Source: an uncultured Clostridia bacterium
GTDB lineage: Bacteria; Bacillota; Clostridia; Oscillospirales; Acutalibacteraceae
DNA: 9,875 bases
NCBI GenBank assembly: GCA_947171615.1
Contig: CAMVYG010000069.1
Location: 1-9,875, forward strand
Reading direction: 5' to 3'
Below, piece after piece: positions 1 to 6,065 of this stretch. A program made the translations under genes and the position numbers. The notes below the pieces were generated by a model. That model was not told the origin of the DNA. It saw nothing but the letters and a program-made list of their open reading frames with translations, and ran no database searches. Each line of letters opens with the position of its first letter. Positions within the stretch are counted from its first letter, which is position 1.

Positions 1-1
1 A

Positions 2-262
2 TTTATCGCCTATTTGAAGGAATATCGGTATGACGACTACTTTGAGATGCCTTTTATACTGGGGCCAAGCTACGATAGCTTTGGTTTAACCTACAGCGAC
101 GGGGAATACTGGAGTATTGCTCTGGTAGAGGAGAAAGGCCTTCAGGTACGGCAGGGAAGCGGAAAGGAAATCCTGTACTACGCCAGAAACAAGGAAGAAT
201 TTGCGGAAAAATGTGAATACTTTCGGGAGAAATTTTTGAGCGCTGAAGAGAAAGCGGAGTAG
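2..262 (+). CDS. 3' end of an unrecognised small protein (5' truncated)
   Basis: The frame is open from the first bases of the window to a TAG stop at 260-262, so at least 86 residues are visible. A TTG at 14 could start an 82-residue protein, but the codons before it stay open to the edge and no ribosome binding site is visible in the 13 bases upstream, so I treat this as the C-terminal part of a longer gene. The product is soluble-looking, rich in Tyr, Phe and Glu, with no membrane segment. It has a GLTYSDGEYWSI stretch and ends in a charged helix-like tail (Glu/Lys/Phe). This alternation of aromatic strands and a final acidic helix resembles small immunity-type proteins of polymorphic toxin systems, but that is only an impression and I assign no function. 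A strong terminator follows within 10 bases of the stop, so it is the last gene of its transcript. Confidence 0.6.
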   Translation, partial: FIAYLKEYRYDDYFEMPFILGPSYDSFGLTYSDGEYWSIALVEEKGLQVRQGSGKEILYYARNKEEFAEKCEYFREKFLSAEEKAE

Positions 263-269
263 TGCGCAT

Positions 270-318
270 AAAAAAGCTTCCTGGATAGGCTGGGCCTCTC
301 CGGGAAGCTTCTTTTTTC
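270..318. terminator. Bidirectional Rho-independent terminator
   Basis: The arms AAGCTTCC (274-281) and GGAAGCTT (303-310) form a perfect 8-bp stem, and a smaller AGGC/GCCT stem (287-290 with 294-297) sits inside the loop. A T-run at 312-317 follows on the plus strand, and the A-run at 270-275 gives a U-run on the minus strand. It therefore can end the truncated gene to its left. It is also the first clear terminator that a minus-strand transcript leaving the rnf operon would meet. Confidence 0.85.
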
Positions 319-360
319 GTACGTTTCATTCTGGTTTTGTTTGATTTCTGAAGTCTAGGC

Positions 361-390
361 AAAATTTAGGTTGATTTTATCCTAACTTTT
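361..390. promoter_or_regulatory. Imperfect palindrome over the -35 box of the toxin-antitoxin promoter (candidate operator)
   Basis: Bases 361-370 and 381-390 are inverted copies with 9 of 10 pairs matching (the mismatch is 365 with 386). The core is TTAGG...CCTAA with a 10-base spacer. It covers the -35 hexamer at 371-376. Phd-family antitoxins bind palindromes in their own promoter, with Doc as co-repressor, so autoregulation is the natural reading. This is inferred from position and symmetry only. Confidence 0.5.
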
Positions 391-399
391 ACATATAAT
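371..399 (+). promoter_or_regulatory. Sigma-A-type promoter of the phd-doc pair
   Basis: The -35 TTGATT (371-376) and the -10 TATAAT (394-399) are separated by exactly 17 bases. The predicted start of transcription is near 406, so the leader is very short. The ribosome binding site GGTGGAGG (403-410) lies at or near the predicted transcription start, so the true start may be a few bases upstream. Confidence 0.75.
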
Positions 400-418
400 A
401 ACGGTGGAGGTGTTTTAA

Positions 419-661
419 ATGACAGTAAACACGAAAACGATGGTTCCTATGACGGAAGCTAACCAGAATTTTTCCCGAGTGGCGAGATTGGTAGACGAGA
501 ACGGTTCTGCGGTTATCATGAAAAATAATGTGCCGCGGTATGTGATTTTGGAATTTAGCCAAGTGGAACAGGAAGCCGTCTTGCCCGATGAAGATGTGTT
601 GGCGGTTTCCCGGCGTATCATGCAGAAAAACAAAAAAGTCTATGAGGCGCTTGCAAAATGA
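419..661 (+). CDS. phd: Phd/YefM-family antitoxin
   Basis: This 80-residue protein has the size and layout of Phd/YefM antitoxins: an N-terminal DNA-binding half containing the family-like stretch MTEANQNFSRVARLVDENG, a strand pair around SAVIMKNNVPRYVILEF (residues about 30-47), and a charged C-terminal helix that would fold onto the toxin. In the family the antitoxin blocks the partner toxin and represses the shared promoter. The start is ATG 419, with a strong GGTGGAGG site 8 bases upstream. Its stop overlaps the start of the next gene in an ATGA arrangement (658-661), giving translational coupling. By eye the pair is more A+T rich than the nearby rnf genes, which fits an acquired module. 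The family call is firm; the symbol denotes the family, not a tested orthologue. Confidence 0.88.
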   Translation: MTVNTKTMVPMTEANQNFSRVARLVDENGSAVIMKNNVPRYVILEFSQVEQEAVLPDEDVLAVSRRIMQKNKKVYEALAK

Positions 662-1050
662 TACGATTGACAAAGCAACAAATTTTATTGATGCACAAAG
701 AGCTTGTTGCAGAAAGCGGCGGTGATCCAGGCTTGCGGGATGAGGCCATGCTGGATTCTGCGCTTAATGCTCCCTTCCAGACTTTTGACGGAGATCCGCT
801 TTACCCATCCTTGCAATCTCAGGCTGCCCGCTTGGGATATTGCCTGATCGAAAATCATCCCTTTTTAGACGGCAATAAACGGATAGGCGCTCATGCCATG
901 CTTGTATTTCTCACGTTAAACGGTGTAGAGCTCCAATATGATGAGCAGGAACTGATTGATATGATTCTTGCCATTGCTGCCGGAAAAAAGAACTATGAAA
1001 AGCTGCTGGAATGGGTAGGCAGACATCAGAATTCAAACGAAAATTCCTGA
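658..1050 (+). CDS. doc: Doc-family (Fic fold) toxin
   Basis: The 130-residue product carries the Fic/Doc core motif HPFLDGNKR at residues 67-75. In AMP-transferring Fic proteins the motif reads HPFxxGNGR; Lys in place of the second Gly marks the Doc class, which phosphorylates EF-Tu in the characterised phage P1 enzyme and halts translation. His67 would be the catalytic base, with Asp71, Asn73, Lys74 and Arg75 in the phosphate-binding loop. Residues GDPGLRDEAMLDSALNAP (21-38) match the conserved N-terminal region of Doc proteins. The length is usual for the family (about 125 residues) and the motif is intact, so the toxin is probably active. It is coupled by ATGA to the antitoxin. Its last 25 bases overlap, tail to tail, the end of the metallophosphoesterase gene on the other strand. 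The activity on EF-Tu is inferred from the family. Confidence 0.92.
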   Translation: MIRLTKQQILLMHKELVAESGGDPGLRDEAMLDSALNAPFQTFDGDPLYPSLQSQAARLGYCLIENHPFLDGNKRIGAHAMLVFLTLNGVELQYDEQELIDMILAIAAGKKNYEKLLEWVGRHQNSNENS

Positions 1051-2225
1051 TGGTTTTGAAAGCTGTCTTCATAAATGCTAGCCATGTATTGAGAGGAGAA
1101 ACCGCTCTGCTCCTGCATGGCCTGGTACAGGGTATCATCCCACAATTCTTCTGTGACGTGTCCGGCAAAATAAGCGGTATTGATATCGGCGAAAAATTTT
1201 CCCAGCTCCGGGTGTTCGTCGTTTTCCCCTGCCGCCAGAGAATAGCAGTGCTGCCAGTGGTAGTTATAAGCATATTCTGAAAATGGGTTATCTACAGGGA
1301 TGGTCTGGTAATTTGCGGTATTTCCCTCCAGGGAAAGTTCTCCGTATTGCAGGGGCCACATCAAAAGGGAGGAGGTGGCAATGTCCCGCAGGCCTCCTTC
1401 ACTTTGAACGGTGTGCTGAATGTGCATGTGGCCGCTGAGATTGCAGATCACACCGTATTTTTCATACAGCTCCAAAGGCTCAGTATTGTTGGAGATCACA
1501 TAGCCGAAGCCAAAAAGATTACTGTGGGCGATCAGGTTTTGGTGGCTTACTCCCAGCACCCGGCAGCCCTGTTGTTTGGCGGCCTTCAGCTGCTCTTCAG
1601 CCCACTCCAGGGTTTCGTTTGCTGCAACGCCGGCCGAACTGAAGGCGTTTACGTCCAAAAACAATGCGCGAAGCTCCGGCGTGACCTGCGCTATGTAGCT
1701 TAGAGAGGCTTCGTCCCGGCTGAGAGCTTCCTCATAGCCGAAGGCGCTGTAAAGCTTCGCAAATTCTTCCGCGTTTATGCTGTCTACCAGAGTGTAGCTG
1801 TCTCCCTGATAGGAGGCGGCGTTTTTGTTTTTCAGGTCATGGTTGCCGGGGATCACCAGCACGGGGATTCCCGCTTCTTCTATTTTGGAAAGCTTTTGTA
1901 TCACGGCCGCATGACTTGTCCGGGCGCCGTTGACTGGAAGCTCGCCGGAAAGTAGCAGGGCGTCCGGCTTGTTTGCGATCACCTGTTCTACAAAAGCGTC
2001 TGTAATTTCCTCGCAATATTCTACCGCCTTGCCGTCGCCGTGCTCCAGCATCAGGTTAAAATATTCTCCGTGGTCGGTAAGCTCCGGCGAAAGATAGTGA
2101 AGATCCGTTGCCGTCAGAAGCCTTGCGGTAACCGGCGGAGCAGGCTTTTTCCAAAACACCAGGGCGCATACGCCTGCGGCGGCCAGCAGCAGAATGCTTA
2201 CAAAAATGCACAGTTTTTTCTTCAT
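1026..2225 (-). CDS. Membrane-anchored or secreted calcineurin-like metallophosphoesterase
   Basis: The 399-residue protein begins with a short Lys-rich stretch and a hydrophobic segment (residues 5-25), so it is exported, probably membrane-anchored. AGVC at 17-20 is not a good lipobox. The metallophosphoesterase signature follows in order: DLH (41-43), GE (94-95), GNHD (127-130), a His in VSHQN (228) and GHMH (265-268). These residues would hold two metal ions. The second motif normally reads GD; here it is GE (codon GAG), a conservative change at a metal-bridging position. About 110 residues beyond the last motif form a C-terminal domain I do not recognise. The natural substrate is unknown; relatives cleave phosphomonoesters, phosphodiesters or cyclic nucleotides. 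It starts 4 bases after the rnfB stop, with GGAG inside the end of rnfB serving as ribosome binding site, so it is the seventh gene of the rnf transcript. No terminator follows its stop. Confidence 0.88.
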   Translation of the reverse strand: MKKKLCIFVSILLLAAAGVCALVFWKKPAPPVTARLLTATDLHYLSPELTDHGEYFNLMLEHGDGKAVEYCEEITDAFVEQVIANKPDALLLSGELPVNGARTSHAAVIQKLSKIEEAGIPVLVIPGNHDLKNKNAASYQGDSYTLVDSINAEEFAKLYSAFGYEEALSRDEASLSYIAQVTPELRALFLDVNAFSSAGVAANETLEWAEEQLKAAKQQGCRVLGVSHQNLIAHSNLFGFGYVISNNTEPLELYEKYGVICNLSGHMHIQHTVQSEGGLRDIATSSLLMWPLQYGELSLEGNTANYQTIPVDNPFSEYAYNYHWQHCYSLAAGENDEHPELGKFFADINTAYFAGHVTEELWDDTLYQAMQEQSGFSSQYMASIYEDSFQNHQEFSFEF

Positions 2226-2229
2226 AAAT

Positions 2230-3021
2230 TCAAATCTCCAGCAGTGTGATCACATTTCGGGGGCAGGTTTCCACGCATTTGCCGCAGCCGGTGCATTGAT
2301 CCGGATCCACACGGGCCAGGTTGTCCTGTACCGTAACGGCTCCGGCTTCGCAGGTTTTCTCGCATTTTTTACAGCCGATGCAGCCCACCTTGCAGACCTG
2401 CATGGTATTTTTTCCCTTATCACAGTTTGAGCAGCGCACCACCGCCTGTTTTTTTAAGGGAACGAACTGGATCATGCCCTTGGGACAGGCCTCCACGCAT
2501 TTGGAGCAGCCCCGGCATTTTTGGGGATCGATCTTCGCCACGCCGTTGCACACGCTGACCGCGCCGTACTCACAGGCCCGCACACAGTCGCCCATTCCCA
2601 TGCAGCCGTACCGGCAGCTGGTGATCCCTCCGGCCAGAAACGCAGCGGCGGAGCAGCTTTCAATGCCGTCATAGATCATTTTATCGGTGGTGTTGTCATA
2701 GCTGCCCATACAGTGCACCAGGGCGGTTTTGTACTCCATGGAAACAGCGCCGGAGCCTAAAAGCTCCGCGCATTTTTTCGCCGTTTCTTCCCCGCCGGGA
2801 GAGCAGAGGCCGGGTTTGGCTTCGCCCTTGCTCATGGCGGCGGCATAGCCGGAGCAGCCGGAAAAGCCGCAGGCCCCGCAGTTGGCTCCGGGTAAAATTT
2901 CTTCCAGCGCCTCGGCGGTTTCGTCTTTCGGCACCGCCAGCAGAATAGAGGCCACCGCCAGGACCACCCCGGCCAGAAGGCCGATGATCCCCACGATCAG
3001 AATGGGAGTGATAATATTCAT
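2230..3021 (-). CDS. rnfB: RnfB, ferredoxin-side iron-sulfur subunit of the Rnf complex
   Basis: RnfB accepts electrons from reduced ferredoxin at the cytoplasmic face. The 263 residues start with one membrane helix (about 5-30), then a 4Fe-4S domain with Cys48, 51, 56 and 73 (NCGACGFSGC). After this come further cysteine groups: Cys136/140/146/150, Cys169/172/175/179, Cys214/217/220/224 and Cys243/246/249/253, the last three in the ferredoxin pattern CxxCxxC...C. Extra cysteines at 197, 200 and 210 could bind another cluster. The long, multi-cluster form is typical of clostridial RnfB, unlike the shorter proteobacterial protein. The start ATG at 3021 has an AAGGAG site 7 bases upstream. An 86-base gap (3022-3107) with no clear structure separates it from rnfA, the loosest joint in the operon apart from rnfC-rnfD. 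Confidence 0.97.
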   Translation of the reverse strand: MNIITPILIVGIIGLLAGVVLAVASILLAVPKDETAEALEEILPGANCGACGFSGCSGYAAAMSKGEAKPGLCSPGGEETAKKCAELLGSGAVSMEYKTALVHCMGSYDNTTDKMIYDGIESCSAAAFLAGGITSCRYGCMGMGDCVRACEYGAVSVCNGVAKIDPQKCRGCSKCVEACPKGMIQFVPLKKQAVVRCSNCDKGKNTMQVCKVGCIGCKKCEKTCEAGAVTVQDNLARVDPDQCTGCGKCVETCPRNVITLLEI

Positions 3022-3107
3022 AGGGTTTCTCCTTTTCTAAGAGAACGTAGTGAGTAAAGGGATTTGCGTTTCAGGAAGGACGAAAAATCATGTTCTGATC
3101 TTGCGTC

Positions 3108-3725
3108 TTACAGTAATCTGTCGACCACGCCGCCGAAGCCAAGAAAAGATACGGCTACCAGAGAGGCCGCCACCAGCGTGATGGGAAGTCCCCGGAAGGT
3201 TTCCGGGATATCGCATTCCTCCAGGCGCTCCCGCACCCCGGCAAACAGCACCATAGCTACCAGAAAGCCCACGCCGGAGCCAAGGGCATTTACCAGTGAC
3301 TGCAAGTAGCCGAAGGAAGGATCCGCCGCACCTTTTTCCAGCACCAGCATGGTCACGCCCAGCACGGCGCAGTTGGTGGTGATAAGGGGCAGATAAATGC
3401 CGAGAGAATTGTAAAGAGGCGGCATGAATTTCCGCAAAACAGTTTCTAAAAGCTGCACCAGGGCGGCAATGACCAGAATAAATACCACGGTCTGCAAGTA
3501 TTCCAATTCTCCCGGTACCAGCAGATACGTATACAGCGGCCAGGTAACGGCGGTGGCGATCACCATGACTACCGTTACCGCGCAGCTCATGCCAAGGGCG
3601 GTATCCAGCTTTTTGGAAACGCCCAGAAACGGGCAGATGCCCAAAAATTTATTGAGCACATAGTTTTCGGTGAGAATGGCGGCCAGAAAAATGGCTACCA
3701 GTGTTTTTACGGTTTGTCCGTCCAT
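3108..3725 (-). CDS. rnfA: RnfA, membrane core subunit of the Rnf complex
   Basis: This 205-residue protein is almost wholly hydrophobic, with about six membrane helices. It shows the RnfA signature ENYVLNKFLGICPFLGVSKK (residues 20-39) and the second half-helix TTNCAVLG (116-123). Cys31 and Cys119 are the two conserved cysteines that, with two from RnfE, hold the iron-sulfur cluster inside the membrane and pass electrons across it. RnfA and RnfE are inverted-topology homologues. The start ATG overlaps the stop of rnfE in TAATG (3723-3727), so translation is coupled. Length and motifs are normal for the family; NqrE is the related subunit in Nqr complexes, but the presence of RnfB and RnfC settles the assignment. 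Confidence 0.97.
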   Translation of the reverse strand: MDGQTVKTLVAIFLAAILTENYVLNKFLGICPFLGVSKKLDTALGMSCAVTVVMVIATAVTWPLYTYLLVPGELEYLQTVVFILVIAALVQLLETVLRKFMPPLYNSLGIYLPLITTNCAVLGVTMLVLEKGAADPSFGYLQSLVNALGSGVGFLVAMVLFAGVRERLEECDIPETFRGLPITLVAASLVAVSFLGFGGVVDRLL

Positions 3726-4429
3726 TATTCAGAAACCTCCATTCCCTTGGTGCAAGGCTCTTTTTCTGTAAGCTTTGAGCAAGAAGCGGCCAGGGGACAG
3801 CCTGCGCAGCCCACGCCCTCCGGCGCTTTTCCTTCTCTGGAAAGCTTACCCGAGAGAGCCACCAGCATACCGAACACAAAGAAGCCGCCGGGAGGCAAAA
3901 GGAAAATGATCACAGGCTCCATGAAATGGGAAAGAATGGGGATCCCAAATACCGTGCCTGCGCCCAGCAGCTCCCGGATAATGCCCATGCACAGCATGGC
4001 GGCGGTAAAGCCCACGCCCATGCCGAGACCGTCTATGATGGAGGGCAGCACCCTGTTTTTGCTGGCGAACATTTCCGCCCGTCCCAGAATGATGCAGTTT
4101 ACCACGATCAGGGGCAGAAACACGCCCAGCGCCGTATCCAGCGCGGGGGAGAAGGCCTTGATAAAAAGCTGAACTACCGTAACAAAGCCTGCAATAATGG
4201 TGATAAAAGCGGGAATGCGCACCTTGCTGGGGATCACATTCCGCAAAAGGGAGATCACCGCGTTGGAGCAGACCAGCACAAAGGTGGTGGCAGCCCCCAT
4301 GCCGATGGCGTTTCCGGCGGCGGTAGTCACTGCCAGGGTAGCGCAGCAGCCCAGCACCAGCCGGAGCACGGGATTTTCCCTGATAATCCCCTTGGTGAAT
4401 TCTTTCCATAGGCTTCTTTTCCCGTCCAT
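3725..4429 (-). CDS. rnfE: RnfE, membrane core subunit of the Rnf complex with a cysteine-rich C-terminal tail
   Basis: The 234-residue protein has about six membrane helices and is the partner of RnfA. Cys29 (in LGCCATLAVTT) and Cys112 (in VVNCIILGRAE) are in the positions of the conserved cluster ligands; Cys28 is adjacent, and the usual Pro after the first ligand is Ala here. LPSIIDGLGMGVGFTAAM and IIRELLGAG are typical RnfE sequence. After the last helix a tail of about 40 residues carries four cysteines spaced C-x2-C-x5-C-x8-C. I choose ATG 4429, which overlaps the rnfG stop in TGATG and lies 8 bases from GGGAGG; a GTG at 4432 is possible but closer to that site. The end overlaps rnfA by one base. 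NqrD is the Nqr counterpart. Confidence 0.96.
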   Translation of the reverse strand: MDGKRSLWKEFTKGIIRENPVLRLVLGCCATLAVTTAAGNAIGMGAATTFVLVCSNAVISLLRNVIPSKVRIPAFITIIAGFVTVVQLFIKAFSPALDTALGVFLPLIVVNCIILGRAEMFASKNRVLPSIIDGLGMGVGFTAAMLCMGIIRELLGAGTVFGIPILSHFMEPVIIFLLPPGGFFVFGMLVALSGKLSREGKAPEGVGCAGCPLAASCSKLTEKEPCTKGMEVSE

Positions 4430-5001
4430 CACTGATTCCTCCCTTCGGAAGCGTAGGCGTTCTGATAGCTTTCAATCGCCTGATTCACAGCGTTTGTCAC
4501 AGCGCCGCTGGTTATGGAAGCGCCGGTGATGGCTTCTACCTGTCCGGCAGAGGGAGTCTGATATTTGACCAGCTCCAGCCCATAGGGCGGCACATCCTGA
4601 AGAAATTGAGCACGAAATTCTTCTTTTTCGGCATTTGCTCCCAGTCCGGGAGTTTCACCGTGGCTTAAAATGGTGACCCCGGTGATTTTTCCCTCGGTAT
4701 TGATGCCTGTCATAACATTGATGTCGCCGCCATAGCCCTTGGCGGAGCTTTCAAACACATATCCCATAACGCTGCCGCCTTCTGTATTCCAGCCAATATA
4801 ATGGCTGCCGTCGGCTGCTTCTTCAAAATAACCTGCTTCCGGCAGAACCAGCATTCGGGATTCTTCCGCTTTTTTGGCCGCTGCCTTCGCGATCTTATCT
4901 TTGGTCAAAAGGTTCGTTCCTGCCAGAGCCGCCGATACCACAACGCAGATGACAAACAGCACCGCCGTAGGGGCTAAAACGCTTTTCAAGTTAAGCTTCA
5001 T
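4429..5001 (-). CDS. rnfG: RnfG, covalently flavinylated subunit of the Rnf complex
   Basis: RnfG has one N-terminal helix (about residues 8-28) and an extracytoplasmic FMN-binding domain. The 190-residue product shows KGYGGDINVMTGI (88-100), SHGETPGLGA (113-122) and the flavinylation motif ITGASITSGAV (158-168). FMN is linked by phosphoester to the last residue of the [S/T]GA[T/S] group by the flavin transferase ApbE. Here that residue is Ser162, where many RnfG proteins have Thr. No apbE lies in this window. A longer reading from 5070 exists, but ATG 5001 has an AGGAGG site 8 bases away and gives the normal RnfG N-terminus; the extra 23 residues are Arg/Lys/Pro-rich shadow of rnfD. It overlaps the end of rnfD by 11 bases and the start of rnfE by one. 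Confidence 0.96.
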   Translation of the reverse strand: MKLNLKSVLAPTAVLFVICVVVSAALAGTNLLTKDKIAKAAAKKAEESRMLVLPEAGYFEEAADGSHYIGWNTEGGSVMGYVFESSAKGYGGDINVMTGINTEGKITGVTILSHGETPGLGANAEKEEFRAQFLQDVPPYGLELVKYQTPSAGQVEAITGASITSGAVTNAVNQAIESYQNAYASEGRNQ

Positions 5002-5962
5002 GAGGGGAACCCTCCTTTTTCTTCTGTTCCTTTTGCTTGCCGAAGGGCCTGGGCTTGCTGATCCGCTCAATTAGCGGGGTGAGAATATTCATCAGTACAA
5101 TGGAATAGGAAACGCCCTCGGGCAGAGAGCCGAATTCCCGGATTACCATGGTAAGGATGCCGCAGCCGATGGCAAAGATCAAACGTCCCTTAAAGTACAG
5201 GGGGCTGGTGGCGTAATCCGTTGCCATAAAGAAAGCGCCCAGCATCAGCCCGCCGGAAAGCAGGTCGATCAGCGGGTTCCTGCCAAGAAGGGCGGAAAGC
5301 GCCGCCGCAGTGGCAAGGTAGGTGACAGGGATCACAGGGCTGATGACTTTTCTTATTATGAGATACAGCCCGCCGATGAGGATCGCCAGGGCGCATGTTT
5401 CCCCCAGGCAGCCGCCGTGTGCGCCCAGAAAAAGCTCCAAAACGGTGGGAGAACTCGGGCCGCCGTTCTGCCAGAAGGAGACCAGAGGCGTGGCAGTAGT
5501 TACGGCATCGGCGCCTGCGGAATAGTCAAATGCCGCCGTCCAGTGGGTCATGCGGGCGGGGAAGGAGTTCATCAGAATGATCCTGGCGGTAAGGGCGGGA
5601 TTTACAAAATTCTGCCCAATGCCGCCGAACATCTGCTTTACCACCACGATGGCCACCACGCTGCCGAATACGGCGATCAAAGGGGAGAGGGTGACGGGCA
5701 GGTTCAGCGCCAGCAGAATTCCCGTTACCACACAGGAAAGATCCCCCACTGTTTGGGGACGCTTCATGAGCCTGCGGGAAAGGTATTCGCTGAGAATACA
5801 GGAGGCCACGCAGGTGAGGATCAGCACCGCGGCCCGAAAACCGAAAATCACCACAGAGGCGATCATGGCGGGGGTAAGGGCCAAAATCACATCCAGCATA
5901 ATGTTCTGGGTGGTGCGTTTTCCATGAAAATGGGGAGAGGAGGAAACGATTAGTTTATCCAT
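4991..5962 (-). CDS. rnfD: RnfD, membrane flavoprotein subunit of the Rnf complex
   Basis: RnfD is a polytopic membrane protein that carries covalent FMN and is part of the ion-moving core; it is the homologue of NqrB. The 323 residues open with the family N-terminus MDKLIVSSSPH and an IMLDVILALTPA helix, followed by about nine further hydrophobic stretches. GGIGQNFVNPALTARI (113-128) is a conserved loop. The flavin site is DAVTTATPL (152-160), with Thr158 the expected attachment residue. The start is fixed by homology and by an in-frame TAA two codons upstream. No Shine-Dalgarno sequence is visible before ATG 5962 (the preceding bases read GGTCATAATAT), unlike all its neighbours. Upstream lie three hairpins that fill the gap to rnfC. 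The C-terminus is a charged, Lys-rich cytoplasmic tail. Confidence 0.96.
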   Translation of the reverse strand: MDKLIVSSSPHFHGKRTTQNIMLDVILALTPAMIASVVIFGFRAAVLILTCVASCILSEYLSRRLMKRPQTVGDLSCVVTGILLALNLPVTLSPLIAVFGSVVAIVVVKQMFGGIGQNFVNPALTARIILMNSFPARMTHWTAAFDYSAGADAVTTATPLVSFWQNGGPSSPTVLELFLGAHGGCLGETCALAILIGGLYLIIRKVISPVIPVTYLATAAALSALLGRNPLIDLLSGGLMLGAFFMATDYATSPLYFKGRLIFAIGCGILTMVIREFGSLPEGVSYSIVLMNILTPLIERISKPRPFGKQKEQKKKEGSPHEA

Positions 5963-5978
5963 ATATTATGACCATAGC

Positions 5979-6001
5979 TTTTGCAGGCGGAGCCTGCAAA
6001 A
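5979..6001. repeat. Perfect inverted repeat 1 in the rnfC-rnfD gap
   Basis: Arms TTTTGCAGGC (5979-5988) and GCCTGCAAAA (5992-6001) pair perfectly over 10 bp around a 3-base loop. In the minus-strand mRNA this hairpin ends 16 bases before the rnfD start codon, close enough to affect ribosome entry. There is no U-run after it in the direction of transcription. Confidence 0.85.
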
Positions 6002-6020
6002 CGCATCCTTTCCTTGGGAA

Positions 6021-6059
6021 TTGCGGCTTTTGCCGCTTTTTGAGCGGCAAAAGCCGCAA
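6021..6059. repeat. Perfect 17-bp inverted repeat 2 in the rnfC-rnfD gap
   Basis: Bases 6021-6037 and 6043-6059 are perfect reverse complements (17 bp) around a 5-base loop. Each arm is itself a small palindrome: GCGGC-TTTT-GCCGC on the left and GCGGC-AAAA-GCCGC on the right. The segment can thus fold as one long hairpin or as two short ones. No U-run follows on either strand, so it does not look like a terminator. Confidence 0.9.
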
Positions 6060-6065
6060 AACCGG

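Noticed and set aside
911..1273. Minus-strand open frame across the end of doc and the phosphoesterase gene
   Set aside because: It runs through two well-supported genes in another frame and shows no motif or start signal.
2154..2210. Lipobox in the phosphoesterase signal region (AGVC)
   Set aside because: Val at the position before Cys does not fit the normal lipobox, and the hydrophobic segment continues past the Cys. A plain membrane anchor or signal peptide is more likely.
3926..4411. Long plus-strand open frame (161 codons) opposite rnfE, and similar antisense frames opposite rnfD (5417-5953), rnfC (6900-7454) and rnfB (2321-2674)
   Set aside because: These are low-complexity Gly/His/Gln/Ala-rich mirror frames of G+C-rich genes, with no ribosome binding sites and no recognisable domains.
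4430..4432. GTG start for RnfE three bases upstream of the ATG
   Set aside because: ATG 4429 has better spacing to GGGAGG and makes the TGATG coupling seen elsewhere in the operon. The difference is a single residue.
5002..5070. Longer N-terminus for RnfG starting at 5070
   Set aside because: The extra 23 residues are Arg/Lys/Pro-rich and are a shadow of the rnfD 3' end. ATG 5001 has an AGGAGG site and gives the normal membrane-anchor start.
6021..6059. The 17-bp hairpin as a Rho-independent terminator inside the rnf operon
   Set aside because: No U-run follows it on the minus strand, and the downstream rnf genes have no other promoter that I can see.
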